In this document: piece by piece, positions 17,631 through 27,203 of the stretch
How positions within the stretch are numbered: the first letter of the stretch is position 1
Layout of the letters: each line of letters begins with the position of its first letter
NCBI RefSeq assembly: GCF_000242455.2
Contig: NC_019892.1
Span: 6,210,744-6,274,743, forward strand
Origin: Singulisphaera acidiphila DSM 18658
GTDB lineage: Bacteria; Planctomycetota; Planctomycetia; Isosphaerales; Isosphaeraceae
Length of the DNA stretch: 64,000 nucleotides
Reading direction: 5' to 3'
The notes under the pieces: model-generated
The model's input: only the letters and a program-made list of their open reading frames with translations
Database searches by the model: none
Told to the model about the DNA's origin: nothing
Translations under genes and position numbers: made by a program

Positions 17631-19265
17631 TCACTTCGAATCGATCTGAATCGTCCCTCGACCTTCGATGGCCGCGCTCGCCTCCTCGAACGCCTGCTTC
17701 TCCGGCCGCTGTCTGCCCCCGCCGTCCTTGTATTCCCCGACGGCGTTGTCCAACGCTCGCCGGAGAGCAGGGAGGGCTGGTACTGCCGCGGCGCCCATCG
17801 AGCCGAGTGTCTCCGCAGCGAAGCGCCGGGTGTATTCGCTTGGATCTTCGAGCGCGGCCACCAGGACTTTCAGGGGGATCTCCGTGGATCCAGTGAGCCG
17901 CCACAGGGTTCGCGCCGCCATGATCCTGCCGTTGGTGTTCGGATCGGCCAGCGCCCTGGTCACGGCGGGGACGGCCGCACTCGCCGCCGGGCCGATCGTC
18001 TCCAACGCCCCAAGCGCGGCGGAGAAGTTAGTGGCGAAGAACATCGATTGTCCCTCGGGCCTGGGCTGCTCAGTCTCCCGCACGGCCTCGATCAGTGCGG
18101 GGATCACCGCGTCGGAGGCGGTGCCGATCCGGCCGAGTGCCGCTCCCGCCCGATCATTGGAGCTCGAATTGCTGCGGAAGACCTCCAGGAGTACGGCGAC
18201 TGCCGCTTCGTCGTGAGTCAGGTTCCAGAATGCCTCAGCGATGGTAACGCGGGGTGAAGCCGCCATCTTCTCGGCCAATTCGAGCGAGATCTCCTGGCCG
18301 CTCTCCAGGGCGCTGTGGCGGGCGATCTCCGCGAGCGGCTTGTGAAGAAGCTCCTTCAAAGCCGGGATCGCCCCCTCAGCCGCCGCTCCCATGTGGCCGA
18401 GGACGTAGGCGGCTTTGCCCATCACCTGCCAGTTGCGATTCCCCAGCGCCTCGATCAGGACAGGGATCGCGGGCGCCGCGTTCGCCCCGTAATTGGCCAA
18501 CTCATAGGCGACGCCGCAGAACCACATCTCGGTATCGTAATCGCCCAGGTCCTCTTCCTGGAGCATCCGTTGAAAGAAGGCGACGATGACCGGAACGACC
18601 CGATCGGCTGCGATACCTCGTTTCGCCAGGCGCGAAGCTGTCCAGATCCGCTCGCCCTCGTCGGGATCTTCGAGGAGTCGGAACAACGTCGGTAGGTCGG
18701 CCGGTTCGGGTTCCTGATCGTCGGGTTCGTCGCGTTCTTTGACTGCTGCCTCGGGGGATTCCCCAGGGCCGTCCAGACGAAAGTCTCTTGTGGCCTCTGC
18801 CGGACGGATGGGCTCGAAATAGAAGTCCTGATCATCCTGAAGCCATTCCTGGGCCAGACGAGGAATGAACGCCCGGGTTTGCTCTGCTGTGAATGTCGCG
18901 GCCTGCGCGGGCACGTCCGCGAAGACCTCGATTTCGTCGATGTCGGGGCCGAACAAGACGTCTTCTTGATTCACAGTCAGGAACTTGAGCACACCGAACA
19001 TGTTCAAGCGGATGAGCCAGGAATCGGACGCTTTCAGGATTTCGCGGAGATCGTCCTCCGTGTGCCAACTCCGGTAGGTTGCGGCCTGGAAGAATCGCTC
19101 GGCCTCGGCCCGCTCCTCCGCGTCCTCAGGCCTCCACATCATGGCCCGGATGTCGTCACCGTCGCCCTGTCGTTCGGTCCAGACGAGGACGCTGCGATCT
19201 TCAGACCACACGGGAGGCGTGATCGATCGCCGTACCCGGTCTTTCTCCCGTTCACTCATGGGCAT
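17631..19265 (-). CDS. HEAT-repeat protein
   Basis: A 544-residue protein with ATG start at 19265 and GGAG 8 bases upstream. Residues 1-185 are an unrecognised acidic domain with several Trp (SEDRSVLVWTERQGDGDD). From about 190 there are repeated helical pairs of HEAT/PBS-lyase style: LFRLLEDPDEGERIWTASRL, AIPVLIEALGNRNWQVMGKA, AIPALKELLHK, VIPALIEAVRE, AVPAVTRALADPN, LVAALEDPSEYTRRFAAETL, ALPALRRALDN. Such solenoids bind proteins or, rarely, bilins. No signal peptide is visible, so it is probably cytoplasmic. Function unknown. Confidence 0.85.
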   Translation of the reverse strand: MPMSEREKDRVRRSITPPVWSEDRSVLVWTERQGDGDDIRAMMWRPEDAEERAEAERFFQAATYRSWHTEDDLREILKASDSWLIRLNMFGVLKFLTVNQEDVLFGPDIDEIEVFADVPAQAATFTAEQTRAFIPRLAQEWLQDDQDFYFEPIRPAEATRDFRLDGPGESPEAAVKERDEPDDQEPEPADLPTLFRLLEDPDEGERIWTASRLAKRGIAADRVVPVIVAFFQRMLQEEDLGDYDTEMWFCGVAYELANYGANAAPAIPVLIEALGNRNWQVMGKAAYVLGHMGAAAEGAIPALKELLHKPLAEIARHSALESGQEISLELAEKMAASPRVTIAEAFWNLTHDEAAVAVLLEVFRSNSSSNDRAGAALGRIGTASDAVIPALIEAVRETEQPRPEGQSMFFATNFSAALGALETIGPAASAAVPAVTRALADPNTNGRIMAARTLWRLTGSTEIPLKVLVAALEDPSEYTRRFAAETLGSMGAAAVPALPALRRALDNAVGEYKDGGGRQRPEKQAFEEASAAIEGRGTIQIDSK

Positions 19266-19609
19266 GGGGAATTCTCCAGAAACGGCCCTCTGTCATCGAC
19301 CCACGGCATGAACGGTTCGAATCGTGAGGAAGGACCAACCTTTTGCGACTGAACCCATTAGCTTGCAGAAAGGAACAACACCGAAGCCCGGTCGATTTTG
19401 CAAGTCGATATGACACTGGATTTGAGTTCATGATTTATTTGTTGTTTTTTTTATTTATTGCGAAAACTCTGATATTGTTGATTTTTGTGTTATTGCTTTA
19501 GGGGTCTGCTGTTGTAGTGCCCCTCATGCCTCGCGTCATAATAACCATCGCGCCGGGGAGGGATGCCGACAGACGCTATTCCCGCCGAGTCCATCTGGTT
19601 TGGCCGGGA
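19266..19609. other. AT-rich intergenic region
   Basis: About 345 bases, with a strikingly AT-rich core at roughly 19428-19500 (runs of T and TTATT) inside a GC-rich neighbourhood. It lies between the end of the sigma-M16 gene and the start of the HEAT gene, both on the minus strand, so it probably carries the HEAT gene promoter. No gene seen. Confidence 0.5.
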
Positions 19610-21838
19610 TCATTTTGTGGGCGAGATGAAGGCGGCCGTGTGTCGCTTGGGGGAGAAGACCATGTCGATTGCGCGGCGCAGGTCGCGGTCGGTGACGGAT
19701 TCGAGCTCGCGGTCCAATTGGGTAGAGTTGAGCCCCAACTGCTCCCGGCGACCCAGGGAAAAGGCAACGCCGTAAGGGTTGCGGGCAAGCATCGAGGTGG
19801 GGACATTGGCCAACCCCAGGAAGGGCCCAAGCTGCGCCCGAGCGGCCGTCAGGTCGCGGTCGGCGAGTTCAGGTCCCAGGGTCTGGGCCACGAACGCTTC
19901 GAGTCGGGTGAACGCTTGAGTTGCGGTCTCGCCGTGGGGGGCCGGAGCAGACACGGCCACGATCGTGCCATCGTCCAGCGGTGTGAAGTAGACAGGGAAC
20001 GGGAAGGCCGGGCCGGCGCCGAGCTTATCCATGCCCGCCCAGAGTCGCGAAATCAGCACCAGGAACGGCGCGTAGAGTTCACTGCCGGGCCGGGGTGCGA
20101 GGTAGGCCAGGCAAGCGATGGGCTCGTTGGCGGACCGGAAGGTCGCGATGGCCAGTTCCCGCGTGGCCCCGGGTTTCAGCGGGCCGAATTTTCGGGGTGT
20201 CGGGGGCGCCTCGCCGGTTGGGAGCTCGGCGAAATGGTCTTTGATTGCCCGGCTCGCCATCTTGGGGTCGATGGCTCCAGCCAGTGCGATGATTGCGTTG
20301 CGAGGCTTGTAGTAACGCCGCCAGTGGGTCGTGACTTCCTCCACAGTGATGGCTCGGACATGCTCAGGCAGGCCGCCGCCACGGCCACCGGCTGGTGCGG
20401 GTCGGGCCAGCTCTCGGGCGTGGTTGAGAGCCGCCAATGCAGGGGATCGCTCGAATATGTTGGCGACTTCCTCAAGGAGCCGCGACCGCTCCCTGTCGAG
20501 GTCGGCGGCCGTGATTTTTAGGTCGCTCATGCGGTCGGCGGCATCCTTCAACTCGGCCTCCAGGTTCTTGGCCGGGAAGGTGGTGGCGAGGACCGTGTAC
20601 CGATCGCCGGTCTGCCCGTTCGACCCCGTAGGATAGCGGCTGGCGACTCCCTCGACGGTCCGGGCTTTCTCATCGCCAGCGGCCGCCGTGAGGTACAAAT
20701 GCTCCACCATGTGGCCGAGTCCGGATCGTCCCGCAGGGTCGTGGTTCTCACCGACCGAGTACAGCACGACTAGGGCCACCTGATCGGCCTCTGCGATTGG
20801 TTGGAAGATTACTTTCAGGCCGTTGGCGAGCTGGAAACGCTCCACGTTGGGCTCCCGGACCTGGGTGGCATCCGGCTGCTTCGCTGCCTCGGGTGCCTTT
20901 GAGGCCAGCGCCTGGGTTGTGTGGGCGGGCGGAGACGGTGGTTGGATCGGTGCATGGCGAACGAACGCCCACGCACTGGTAACGGCGACCGTCAGCAGGG
21001 CGGCCGTGGCGGATTTCCAGTGAGCGTGGAGCATCGGATACTTCACTCCTTCCATGAGCGCGGCCACTTCGGCCGAGATCGCACCGACGAGGCTTGCGCG
21101 TCCGGCCTCGAGCCTCGTCGCGGTCCCGATCGTCCGGTGGATCAGGTCGGCGGGGACGGCCGATGCCGTGTCGGCGGCAAGCGTCGCGGCCAGTGCTGTC
21201 AGGGAGGGCGCCAGGCCGCGACGGACCAGCCGGTCACGGAGCCGCTGCCGGGCTCTGGCGAGGCGGCCTCCGACCGTGCCGGCCGGACACCTGAGCAATG
21301 CGGCAGCCTCTTCGCGGCTCATCCCGCCGAGGTCGCAGAGCACAATCGGCGCCCGGTAGCGCTCTGGAAGGAGCTCGATCTCGTCGCGGATGAGGGAGAG
21401 GAGCTCCGACCGCTCGAACTCGCATTCTCGTTCCGCCTCCCTCGGCTGGAAGGCCAACTCGCGCCTCCGCCTCCGTGCCTCGGATCGGTGGGCCTGGCGC
21501 GAGACGCGGCGGGCAACCCGGTATAGCCATCCGCTAAGCGAAGGGCCGACGGGGAACGTTCCGATCCGACGGAGGAGGACGAGGAATGTCGCCTGGAACG
21601 CGTCTTCTGCATCGGCGGTGGTCCCGAGTAAGCCGCGACAGACGGCCATGACCATGGGGGCGTGCCGTGTCACCAGGAAGGCGAATGTCTCCTGGTCTCT
21701 GGTCGCAGCGTAGCGATCGACAAGTTCCGCGTCGGACAGCCCGATCAAGGTCCCGTTCTCAAGCAGGCGGCGCAGGAGAGGACGCGGTTGGGGGAGGGGG
21801 GCATTCGCCATGGGGATAGGTTCCCGCTTCCGTTCCAT
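19610..21838 (-). CDS. ECF sigma factor fused through a TM helix to an M16 zinc peptidase
   Basis: A 742-residue three-part protein. Residues about 35-205 are an ECF sigma factor: region 2 around AEDAFQATFLVLLRRIGTF, region 4 around LPERYRAPIVLCDLGGMSREEAAALLRCPAGTV. Residues about 277-293 (SATAALLTVAVTSAWAFV) form one membrane helix, followed by a Pro/Ala linker. From about 333 (ERFQLANGLKVIFQP) it is an M16 (pitrilysin/insulinase) peptidase with the inverted zinc motif HMVEH at 376-380 and the third ligand Glu about residue 457 in LLEEVAN, spaced as in the family. The zinc site looks intact. With one helix, the sigma part would be cytoplasmic and the protease outside. It is one continuous frame with no sign of a sequencing join. 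Confidence 0.9.
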   Translation of the reverse strand: MERKREPIPMANAPLPQPRPLLRRLLENGTLIGLSDAELVDRYAATRDQETFAFLVTRHAPMVMAVCRGLLGTTADAEDAFQATFLVLLRRIGTFPVGPSLSGWLYRVARRVSRQAHRSEARRRRRELAFQPREAERECEFERSELLSLIRDEIELLPERYRAPIVLCDLGGMSREEAAALLRCPAGTVGGRLARARQRLRDRLVRRGLAPSLTALAATLAADTASAVPADLIHRTIGTATRLEAGRASLVGAISAEVAALMEGVKYPMLHAHWKSATAALLTVAVTSAWAFVRHAPIQPPSPPAHTTQALASKAPEAAKQPDATQVREPNVERFQLANGLKVIFQPIAEADQVALVVLYSVGENHDPAGRSGLGHMVEHLYLTAAAGDEKARTVEGVASRYPTGSNGQTGDRYTVLATTFPAKNLEAELKDAADRMSDLKITAADLDRERSRLLEEVANIFERSPALAALNHARELARPAPAGGRGGGLPEHVRAITVEEVTTHWRRYYKPRNAIIALAGAIDPKMASRAIKDHFAELPTGEAPPTPRKFGPLKPGATRELAIATFRSANEPIACLAYLAPRPGSELYAPFLVLISRLWAGMDKLGAGPAFPFPVYFTPLDDGTIVAVSAPAPHGETATQAFTRLEAFVAQTLGPELADRDLTAARAQLGPFLGLANVPTSMLARNPYGVAFSLGRREQLGLNSTQLDRELESVTDRDLRRAIDMVFSPKRHTAAFISPTK

Positions 21839-22297
21839 TGAATTGGCGCGACGGCCTCACCTTTGCGCGATCTCAGACCTCGACGAGGCTGGAGGATTGC
21901 CGAAGGGGAAGCTCAATCCCGGGTCGCTCTCCATTGATGTTAACTCGGGCCGGCCCCGCGATGATCCATAAAATGAGAATGGCCGCCGAGTGAGGACTTG
22001 ATACATATTTCTGAATCACGCCAGCCAGTTTTCGACGGCATTCGCGGAGGAGGATTGGGTCTGGAGACCAGGGGAGTTCAGTGAATATTTGTTGTTCTGT
22101 ACGTGTTTATGTGCTTGGTTAAGGTTGCATGCCTGATCAAGATCGGTTTTTTCGTAAGAGGGGGGCGGCCTCCATCCCGATATCCTTATCATATCGATGG
22201 TTAAGATGATCGGCCGTGCCTCCTTCTATGGGAAGCGTGTGGGCCAATGACGACGCCACGGCCGATCGGCGGGTGCGGCCTGAGCTGGATCATTCGG
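21839..22297. other. Intergenic region upstream of the sigma-M16 gene
   Basis: About 460 bases up to the target duplication of the first insertion sequence. No gene seen. It should hold the promoter of the sigma-M16 gene. Confidence 0.45.
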
Positions 22298-22307
22298 CCA
22301 AGGGGGG

Positions 22308-23612
22308 CAGGGCCAGCGCATATCAAACACGCTGTAGTGAAAGGACTTGCGTGAGGTAGTCCGTATTAATCATACAGGACATCATCTTTCCACGTAGGCT
22401 ATCCTTGTCGGGATGACGCTTCAGCAGCGTCACGGCGAACCGCCGAAGCCAGCTCAAGTTGTTCCCCAAAGTCCGCTCGCGAGTGCGGTGCTCATCTTCG
22501 CGAAAGTTCACATCGAGCACCCAGTGCATCGACTCGATACTCCAGTGACCGCGGACCGCTTCGCCGAAACGCTTGCCGCTCAGATAGTGGCTGCTGAGAT
22601 AGTAACGCACCTCGTCCGACTCCGTCCCATCGGCATGCTGCGTGATTCGCACCGCATAGCCAATTGCCTTGATCCAGGGCCAATCCTTCAGCGGCGCGAA
22701 ATCAGTCGGCACCTTGACCAGATAATAGGAACGCTCGTCGATGCGGCCGTGCCCGGCATCACGGGTCTCGTCGTATCGATAGTGGAGGTCCTCGAGATCG
22801 CGTTCCAGGTGGTCGAGGAAGAACGCTTGGATCGCGGTTGCGAGCTTCGGCTGATTGTCTTTGACGGCGATCACGCAGTCGCCGCCACCGTCAACGATCT
22901 GCTCGACAATCGCTTTCTGGCAGCCCATCGCGTCGATCGTGATGAGCGTATCCGTGAGGTCAATCTGCTCGAGAAGTTTTGGGATGGCTGTGATCTCGTT
23001 GGACTTGGCGTCGGTGGCCACCTGACCCAGCGCAATGCCCTGCTCGCTGGCCCAGGCGCTGACAATGTGCAGATTGCCAAGACCTTTGGCCGCATCGTGC
23101 GATCCGCGACAGGCTTTGCCGTCGATAGCGACGTGTCGGCGGGAGTTCTCAGTGTCGGCGGGGATCGCGTCGCAGATCCAGTCCTGGAAGCAGCGTTGAA
23201 AGGCTTCGGGTTTCAGCGCCATGAGCAAGCGTCGGATGCAATCCCGTGAGGGGATGCCGTTGGGCAGGGCCAGATGCAGGGCCAGCCAGGACTCACGATT
23301 CTTGGCCCAGCGATGAATGGCGGTAGGGCCATCGCATCCGCAGATGACGGCGCAGACCGCGATGACAGCGATATCGACCATCAAGTGCCGACGATTGCGT
23401 GCGTGGCGGGGATCGGAGAGCGATTCGAAATAAGAGCCGATGGAGCCGACATCGACGGGCTTGGCCATGGGAGGCATCCTGGGATCGGTCGGTGTCGGCC
23501 TCCGCACACCCGGAGTGCAGTAAGCCGATTCACGAGGACCGATTCAAAGATAACGAGCCACGGTCTGTCGCGCCAGACTACTCAGGCCGCACAGTTATAC
23601 GCGCTGGCCCTG
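22308..23612 (-). mobile_element. ISAs1-family insertion sequence, copy 1
   Basis: A 1305-bp element. Terminal inverted repeats begin CAGGGCCAGCGC at the left and end GCGCTGGCCCTG at the right, extending imperfectly (CATATCAAACACG against the right-end complement CGTATAACTGTGC). One transposase gene fills it. Apart from one noticed base (23385) it matches the copy at 31395-32699. Confidence 0.93.
22323..23507 (-). CDS. ISAs1-family DDE transposase
   Basis: A 394-residue transposase. The N-terminal segment FESLSDPRHARNRRHLMVDI and the DDE core match the ISAs1/IS1549 group: HVAIDGKACRGSHD (first Asp), LITIDAMGCQKAIVEQI (second Asp), and the C-terminal GHWSIESMHWVLDVNFREDEHRTR (Glu). The frame is open and complete, so the element may still be active. 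An in-frame ATG 13 codons in (MAKPVDVG) is an alternative start. Its antisense frames are shadows. Confidence 0.93.
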   Translation of the reverse strand: MRRPTPTDPRMPPMAKPVDVGSIGSYFESLSDPRHARNRRHLMVDIAVIAVCAVICGCDGPTAIHRWAKNRESWLALHLALPNGIPSRDCIRRLLMALKPEAFQRCFQDWICDAIPADTENSRRHVAIDGKACRGSHDAAKGLGNLHIVSAWASEQGIALGQVATDAKSNEITAIPKLLEQIDLTDTLITIDAMGCQKAIVEQIVDGGGDCVIAVKDNQPKLATAIQAFFLDHLERDLEDLHYRYDETRDAGHGRIDERSYYLVKVPTDFAPLKDWPWIKAIGYAVRITQHADGTESDEVRYYLSSHYLSGKRFGEAVRGHWSIESMHWVLDVNFREDEHRTRERTLGNNLSWLRRFAVTLLKRHPDKDSLRGKMMSCMINTDYLTQVLSLQRV

Positions 23613-23834
23613 CCAAGGGGGGCAAGTTACCGGATTCTGCGAGCAATGCTCCGTCGAAATGCCGATGGAAACGGCTGGGGTTCCTTGTTCTTCACTGTGT
23701 GCGAGGTCCAGGGCTGCGACCTTCTTGAGCGTTTTCGCCGAATCGAGTTCAATGCGTCGCCAGAAGTCAACCGGAGGCGAACTTTCGGGGTAACAGATCC
23801 GTTCAAGAATTTCGGATTGATAGGAGTCCGAGCG

Positions 23835-24839
23835 ATGAGAGAGCGTGATGGTGGCATCGTGGCCGCCGGGATCACCCGCCGTGACTGGTTGAGCGCAACG
23901 GCGGCGAGCCTGGGAGTTGCGGCGTCGGTCCGGGCCGACGAACCTCAACTCAGCTCTGACGAGGCGCAATCGCGGGACGATGTGCTGGCGCGGGCCAAGG
24001 AGGTTGGGATCGGCCGGCTCAAACTCCGGGTCACGAAACGCTTCTTCGCTCTGAGCGATGCCCCTGACGTCTTCACGACGCAGGCCTTGGACATTTGCGA
24101 GAACCTGTTGACGGACTATCTGGAATACTTTCAAACCCGCAAGTTCGCGATCCATCCGCCGGAGCGTCGCCTTACTCTCGTCATCCTTTCCACCCCCAAG
24201 GAGCAGTTGAAGTTCTTGGGGGACGATGACCCCGAGGGGGAGGCCGAGCCCGTTTTCGATCCGGATGCCAATCGCCTCGTTTTCTTCGACCTTCGCGCCG
24301 GCGGCGCCCGGTTTCGCGCCAATCGTGAGCGGGGCAATACCGTTACACTCTGCCACGAGACGAGCCTCCTCTTGTTCGAAAACACCGGTTTGCTACACCC
24401 AGACGCGGATGTACCGGACTCCATACGTGACGGGTTCGCCGATTTCTTGGAAAACCGCCCCCCCACCGGCCGTTGGGCGGCTGGCAAACCGAACGCGGGC
24501 AAGCTCGCCCGTCTTTCCGGCCAGCGCACGGTCCCCTGGATCTCCGTCGAGCGCCTGCTCGGTGACGATAAGGCGTTCGAAGATGCCGCGACGATCCGAG
24601 ACGCCGAGGCGGAGAGCTGGGTCCTGGTCGATCTCTTGATCCGATCCCCTGCGCGGCTCCCCGGGTTCTTACGCTACCTGGAAGCGATCAATGCACGACG
24701 CGAACCCGGGCATCGCCTTGCAGACGCTCGTGCCCACCTTGGCGATCTCGACACACTCGACAAGGAAGTCCAGGCGATGGTCGGCACGTGGAGGACTTTC
24801 TATGAGAAACTGCTCGAGACGCAAAAGCCTTCGCGCTGA
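23835..24839 (+). CDS. Secreted DUF1570-like protein with degenerate zinc motif
   Basis: A 334-residue protein. The start at 23835 has AGGAG 8 bases upstream. The frame also runs back through the insertion sequence, but that is chance. The N-terminus has a Tat-like signal, GITRRDWLSATAASLG, ending near AASVRADEP. The mature part resembles planctomycete DUF1570 proteins: RFFALSDAP, LTLVILSTPKEQLKFL, then LCHETSLLLFENTGLLHPD and SIRDGFADFLE. In the family this place normally reads HExxH; here it is HETSL, so the second metal His is missing and the protein is probably not an active protease. The first ISAs1 copy lies upstream and may have displaced its promoter. Confidence 0.7.
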   Translation: MRERDGGIVAAGITRRDWLSATAASLGVAASVRADEPQLSSDEAQSRDDVLARAKEVGIGRLKLRVTKRFFALSDAPDVFTTQALDICENLLTDYLEYFQTRKFAIHPPERRLTLVILSTPKEQLKFLGDDDPEGEAEPVFDPDANRLVFFDLRAGGARFRANRERGNTVTLCHETSLLLFENTGLLHPDADVPDSIRDGFADFLENRPPTGRWAAGKPNAGKLARLSGQRTVPWISVERLLGDDKAFEDAATIRDAEAESWVLVDLLIRSPARLPGFLRYLEAINARREPGHRLADARAHLGDLDTLDKEVQAMVGTWRTFYEKLLETQKPSR

Positions 24840-24981
24840 CGGGCCGCCCTCGCGCCCTCGTTGTACGGAAGACCTCCGAGGTGAAGATCGCCATCGGGAC
24901 GCCTCGGTGTGTCGATGGGGCACCTATTACAGGTCATCGAAGAAGGATGGCTTTAGCCGGACAGGCAGGCTCGAATTTGCG

Positions 24982-26154
24982 TTAGTCGTTGACTTTGCAT
25001 GTGAGAATTTGAGGATTCGTGCCGATTCGCCCTTGCGCTGAATTTCTGGCAAGGGCTTCGACGACGGAGAATCGCACGATCTGAACGGGGGGCTGAGCAT
25101 GGCGTGGAACGGCATAGACCCAGCGACCGTCCCCTGAGAACGCAGGGGGGCTGAGGAGAAACCTCCCCGCGAACTCGACCGCCTTCTTCTCATCGACGGA
25201 AGGCAGGTACGACGGATTCTCGGTCACGATCGGCGCGAGTCTGAGACGATGGTCCTTTTCGGATTCGCCGCGGGCGAGGTAGGCAAGAAAAAGACGGCCA
25301 TCCGCCGCCGTCGATACCGCAGGGAGTTCTTCGATGACCATGGGCTCGGCCAAGTCCCCACCCTCCTTCGAGATGAGCGGGGCCCCCGCCACGATCGCCG
25401 AACCGTTTCGGCTGAGTTCCAGCCACCACAAATGGGTTTCGGATTCATGTCGGGGGACCACACGCGCCAGGAGTCCGTCGCGTGCGATGGTGAGCGATAC
25501 GATAAGCTTTCCCCTCAGCCTTGGGTCGGTTGGCCAGGTGGGCGCCGAGATCCTCATCAGACCCGGCGGAGGTTGGGCCTGCCAGATGAGTGGGCGGGGA
25601 CTCTGCTTATCGTCGGCCGTCGGATTCGAGTTCCGGGGATCCTCAAACGAGAATCGGTAGATATGTCCGTCTGTGCAAGCGAAGAGGATTCGCGCGGTGG
25701 TGTCTGGGAACCAGCACGGGGGGCCCGCCGGGATCGTATCCATCTCGATGCGGTCGAGCACTTCTCTGCCTGGTAAGGCGTATCGCGTCAGACCGATCGT
25801 GAAATCCTTTTTGAAGCTCGATTGCCCCATCCAGAAGGCAGCGAGATGTGTGCGGCCCCAGCGATCCTGCCAGGGTGAACAGCCGGCGTATTTGAGTAAG
25901 GGCGAGTCAGCGAGCGGGAAATGCACGATCTTGCTCGTATTGACGTCAAGCATGCGAAATTTGGCGGGGCTAGGACTGAAAAGATACGCGTTGATCGAGT
26001 GATATCGAGGAAACATCACTCGGCGTCCCTCGGATTTCATGGAACTCCGCCCCAGGCCGAGGGCAATTGTGGTGAGGATCCCGGCCGTGGCGATGAGCAG
26101 ACGTACCAAACCTCTCGACGGTAACCACACAGTCACTCTCCAGCAATTCCCCAT
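24982..26154 (-). CDS. Hypothetical membrane-anchored protein, possible beta-propeller
   Basis: A 390-residue protein I cannot assign. A hydrophobic N-terminal helix (LVRLLIATAGILTTIALGLG, residues 17-36) should anchor or export it. The rest is rich in Trp, Gly and Asp with repeated short beta motifs (PCWFPDTTARILFACTDGHIY, split here as CWFPDTTARIL and CTDGHIYRFSF; LWWLELSRNGSAIV; PPAFSGDGRWVYAVPRH) that suggest a propeller of the WD40-like/TolB style. It stands alone between the DUF1570-like gene and a non-coding stretch. Confidence 0.6.
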   Translation of the reverse strand: MGNCWRVTVWLPSRGLVRLLIATAGILTTIALGLGRSSMKSEGRRVMFPRYHSINAYLFSPSPAKFRMLDVNTSKIVHFPLADSPLLKYAGCSPWQDRWGRTHLAAFWMGQSSFKKDFTIGLTRYALPGREVLDRIEMDTIPAGPPCWFPDTTARILFACTDGHIYRFSFEDPRNSNPTADDKQSPRPLIWQAQPPPGLMRISAPTWPTDPRLRGKLIVSLTIARDGLLARVVPRHESETHLWWLELSRNGSAIVAGAPLISKEGGDLAEPMVIEELPAVSTAADGRLFLAYLARGESEKDHRLRLAPIVTENPSYLPSVDEKKAVEFAGRFLLSPPAFSGDGRWVYAVPRHAQPPVQIVRFSVVEALARNSAQGRIGTNPQILTCKVND

Positions 26155-26669
26155 CCGACGGCTGTTCTCTGAGGAGAAGAGGGGCCGGGGGCTTGCAAGT
26201 TGGCCGTCGAACGACCCATGATTCGTTCCTATGTTTTATGAATGCGTTCGCACGCACTTTTAAAATGCACGTGGTCGAGTGGTTTGTTACAACTTTTTCC
26301 CAGTTCTTGCGTGATTGAGCATGAAATGCCGGCCAACCAATCTCCTCGATCAGCCAATCAAGGAATTGACGATACCGAAAATGGTCGAATTCGCTGAGAC
26401 GCTGTTGCGAACGGAGCGCGATCCGTTCCGGGTGGAGTCGGGGGCTGTCGATCAGGGTGGCGGCTTCGACCTCAAGGGGACAGACCGATTTTGCCGACAG
26501 GATCTTGCTGAGGGGTGGGATCACCCGAAGTTCGCGACTCCACTTCCTTGCGTTGGCGAGTTCAGTCTGCCCATGGAGCACTCGCGGAAGTTACTCTAAA
26601 CGGGATTGAGATTCGTTGAACCCGAAACCCGCGCCCGATCTCAACGGGCTGTTCGGAGCACCGCGAGCG
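26155..26669. other. Gap with an uncertain minus-strand frame
   Basis: About 515 bases. A minus-strand frame near 26280-26581 has a somewhat protein-like stretch (LDWLIEEIGWPAFHAQ), but it overlaps the start of the previous gene further on and matches nothing I know. It may be a decayed gene. I do not call it. Confidence 0.3.
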
Positions 26670-27203
26670 ATGCCCATTCTTCGTCAGATCGCACAACTCG
26701 GCCACCCTGTCCTGCGGTCGGCCGCCTCGCTGATTGACCTCCCGATCTCAGCCGAATTGCGGACCCTCGCCGATGACATGCTCGCAACCCTCCGGGAGGC
26801 CGACGGCGTCGGAATCGCCGCGCCCCAGGTGTATGAGCCTCTCGCCTTGTTCATCGTCGCATCGCGTCCGAACCCTCGCTACCTCGACGCCCCGGCGATG
26901 GAGCCCGAGATTGTCATCAACCCTGAGATCGTCGGACGATCGGAGGAGATGGTCAAGGGCTGGGAGGGCTGCCTGAGCATCCCCGGAATCCGGGGTCTCG
27001 TGCCGCGGCACCGCTGGATTCGGGCTCGCTACCGGACTGTCGAAGGCATTGAGGTCGAACGCGAGTTCATCGATTTCGTCGCCCGAATCTTCCAACACGA
27101 GGAAGATCACCTGCAAGGGATCGTCTTCTTGGACCGGCTTGACAGCACGCGCGACCTCATCACCGAGTCCGAGTATCGGAAGCAAGGTGTGGGCCGGTGC
27201 TGA
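26670..27203 (+). CDS. def: Peptide deformylase
   Basis: It removes the formyl group from the initiator Met of new proteins, in the cytosol on the ribosome. 177 residues from the ATG at 26670 (MPILRQIAQLGHPVLR), the usual opening; a TTG at 26616 would add 18 residues. All three family motifs are intact: GVGIAAPQV (motif 1), EGCLSIPG (motif 2, metal-binding Cys) and QHEEDHLQG (motif 3, HExxDH with two metal His and the catalytic Glu). It sits between the two ISAs1 copies, so recombination between them would delete it. No fmt gene is next to it. Confidence 0.95.
   Translation: MPILRQIAQLGHPVLRSAASLIDLPISAELRTLADDMLATLREADGVGIAAPQVYEPLALFIVASRPNPRYLDAPAMEPEIVINPEIVGRSEEMVKGWEGCLSIPGIRGLVPRHRWIRARYRTVEGIEVEREFIDFVARIFQHEEDHLQGIVFLDRLDSTRDLITESEYRKQGVGRC

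Larger units (their letters stand above)
22298..23622. repeat. 10-bp target site duplication flanking ISAs1 copy 1
   Basis: CCAAGGGGGG occurs at 22298-22307 and again at 23613-23622, directly abutting both ends of the element. The perfect 10-bp copy marks a simple transposition event not yet eroded. Confidence 0.92.
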
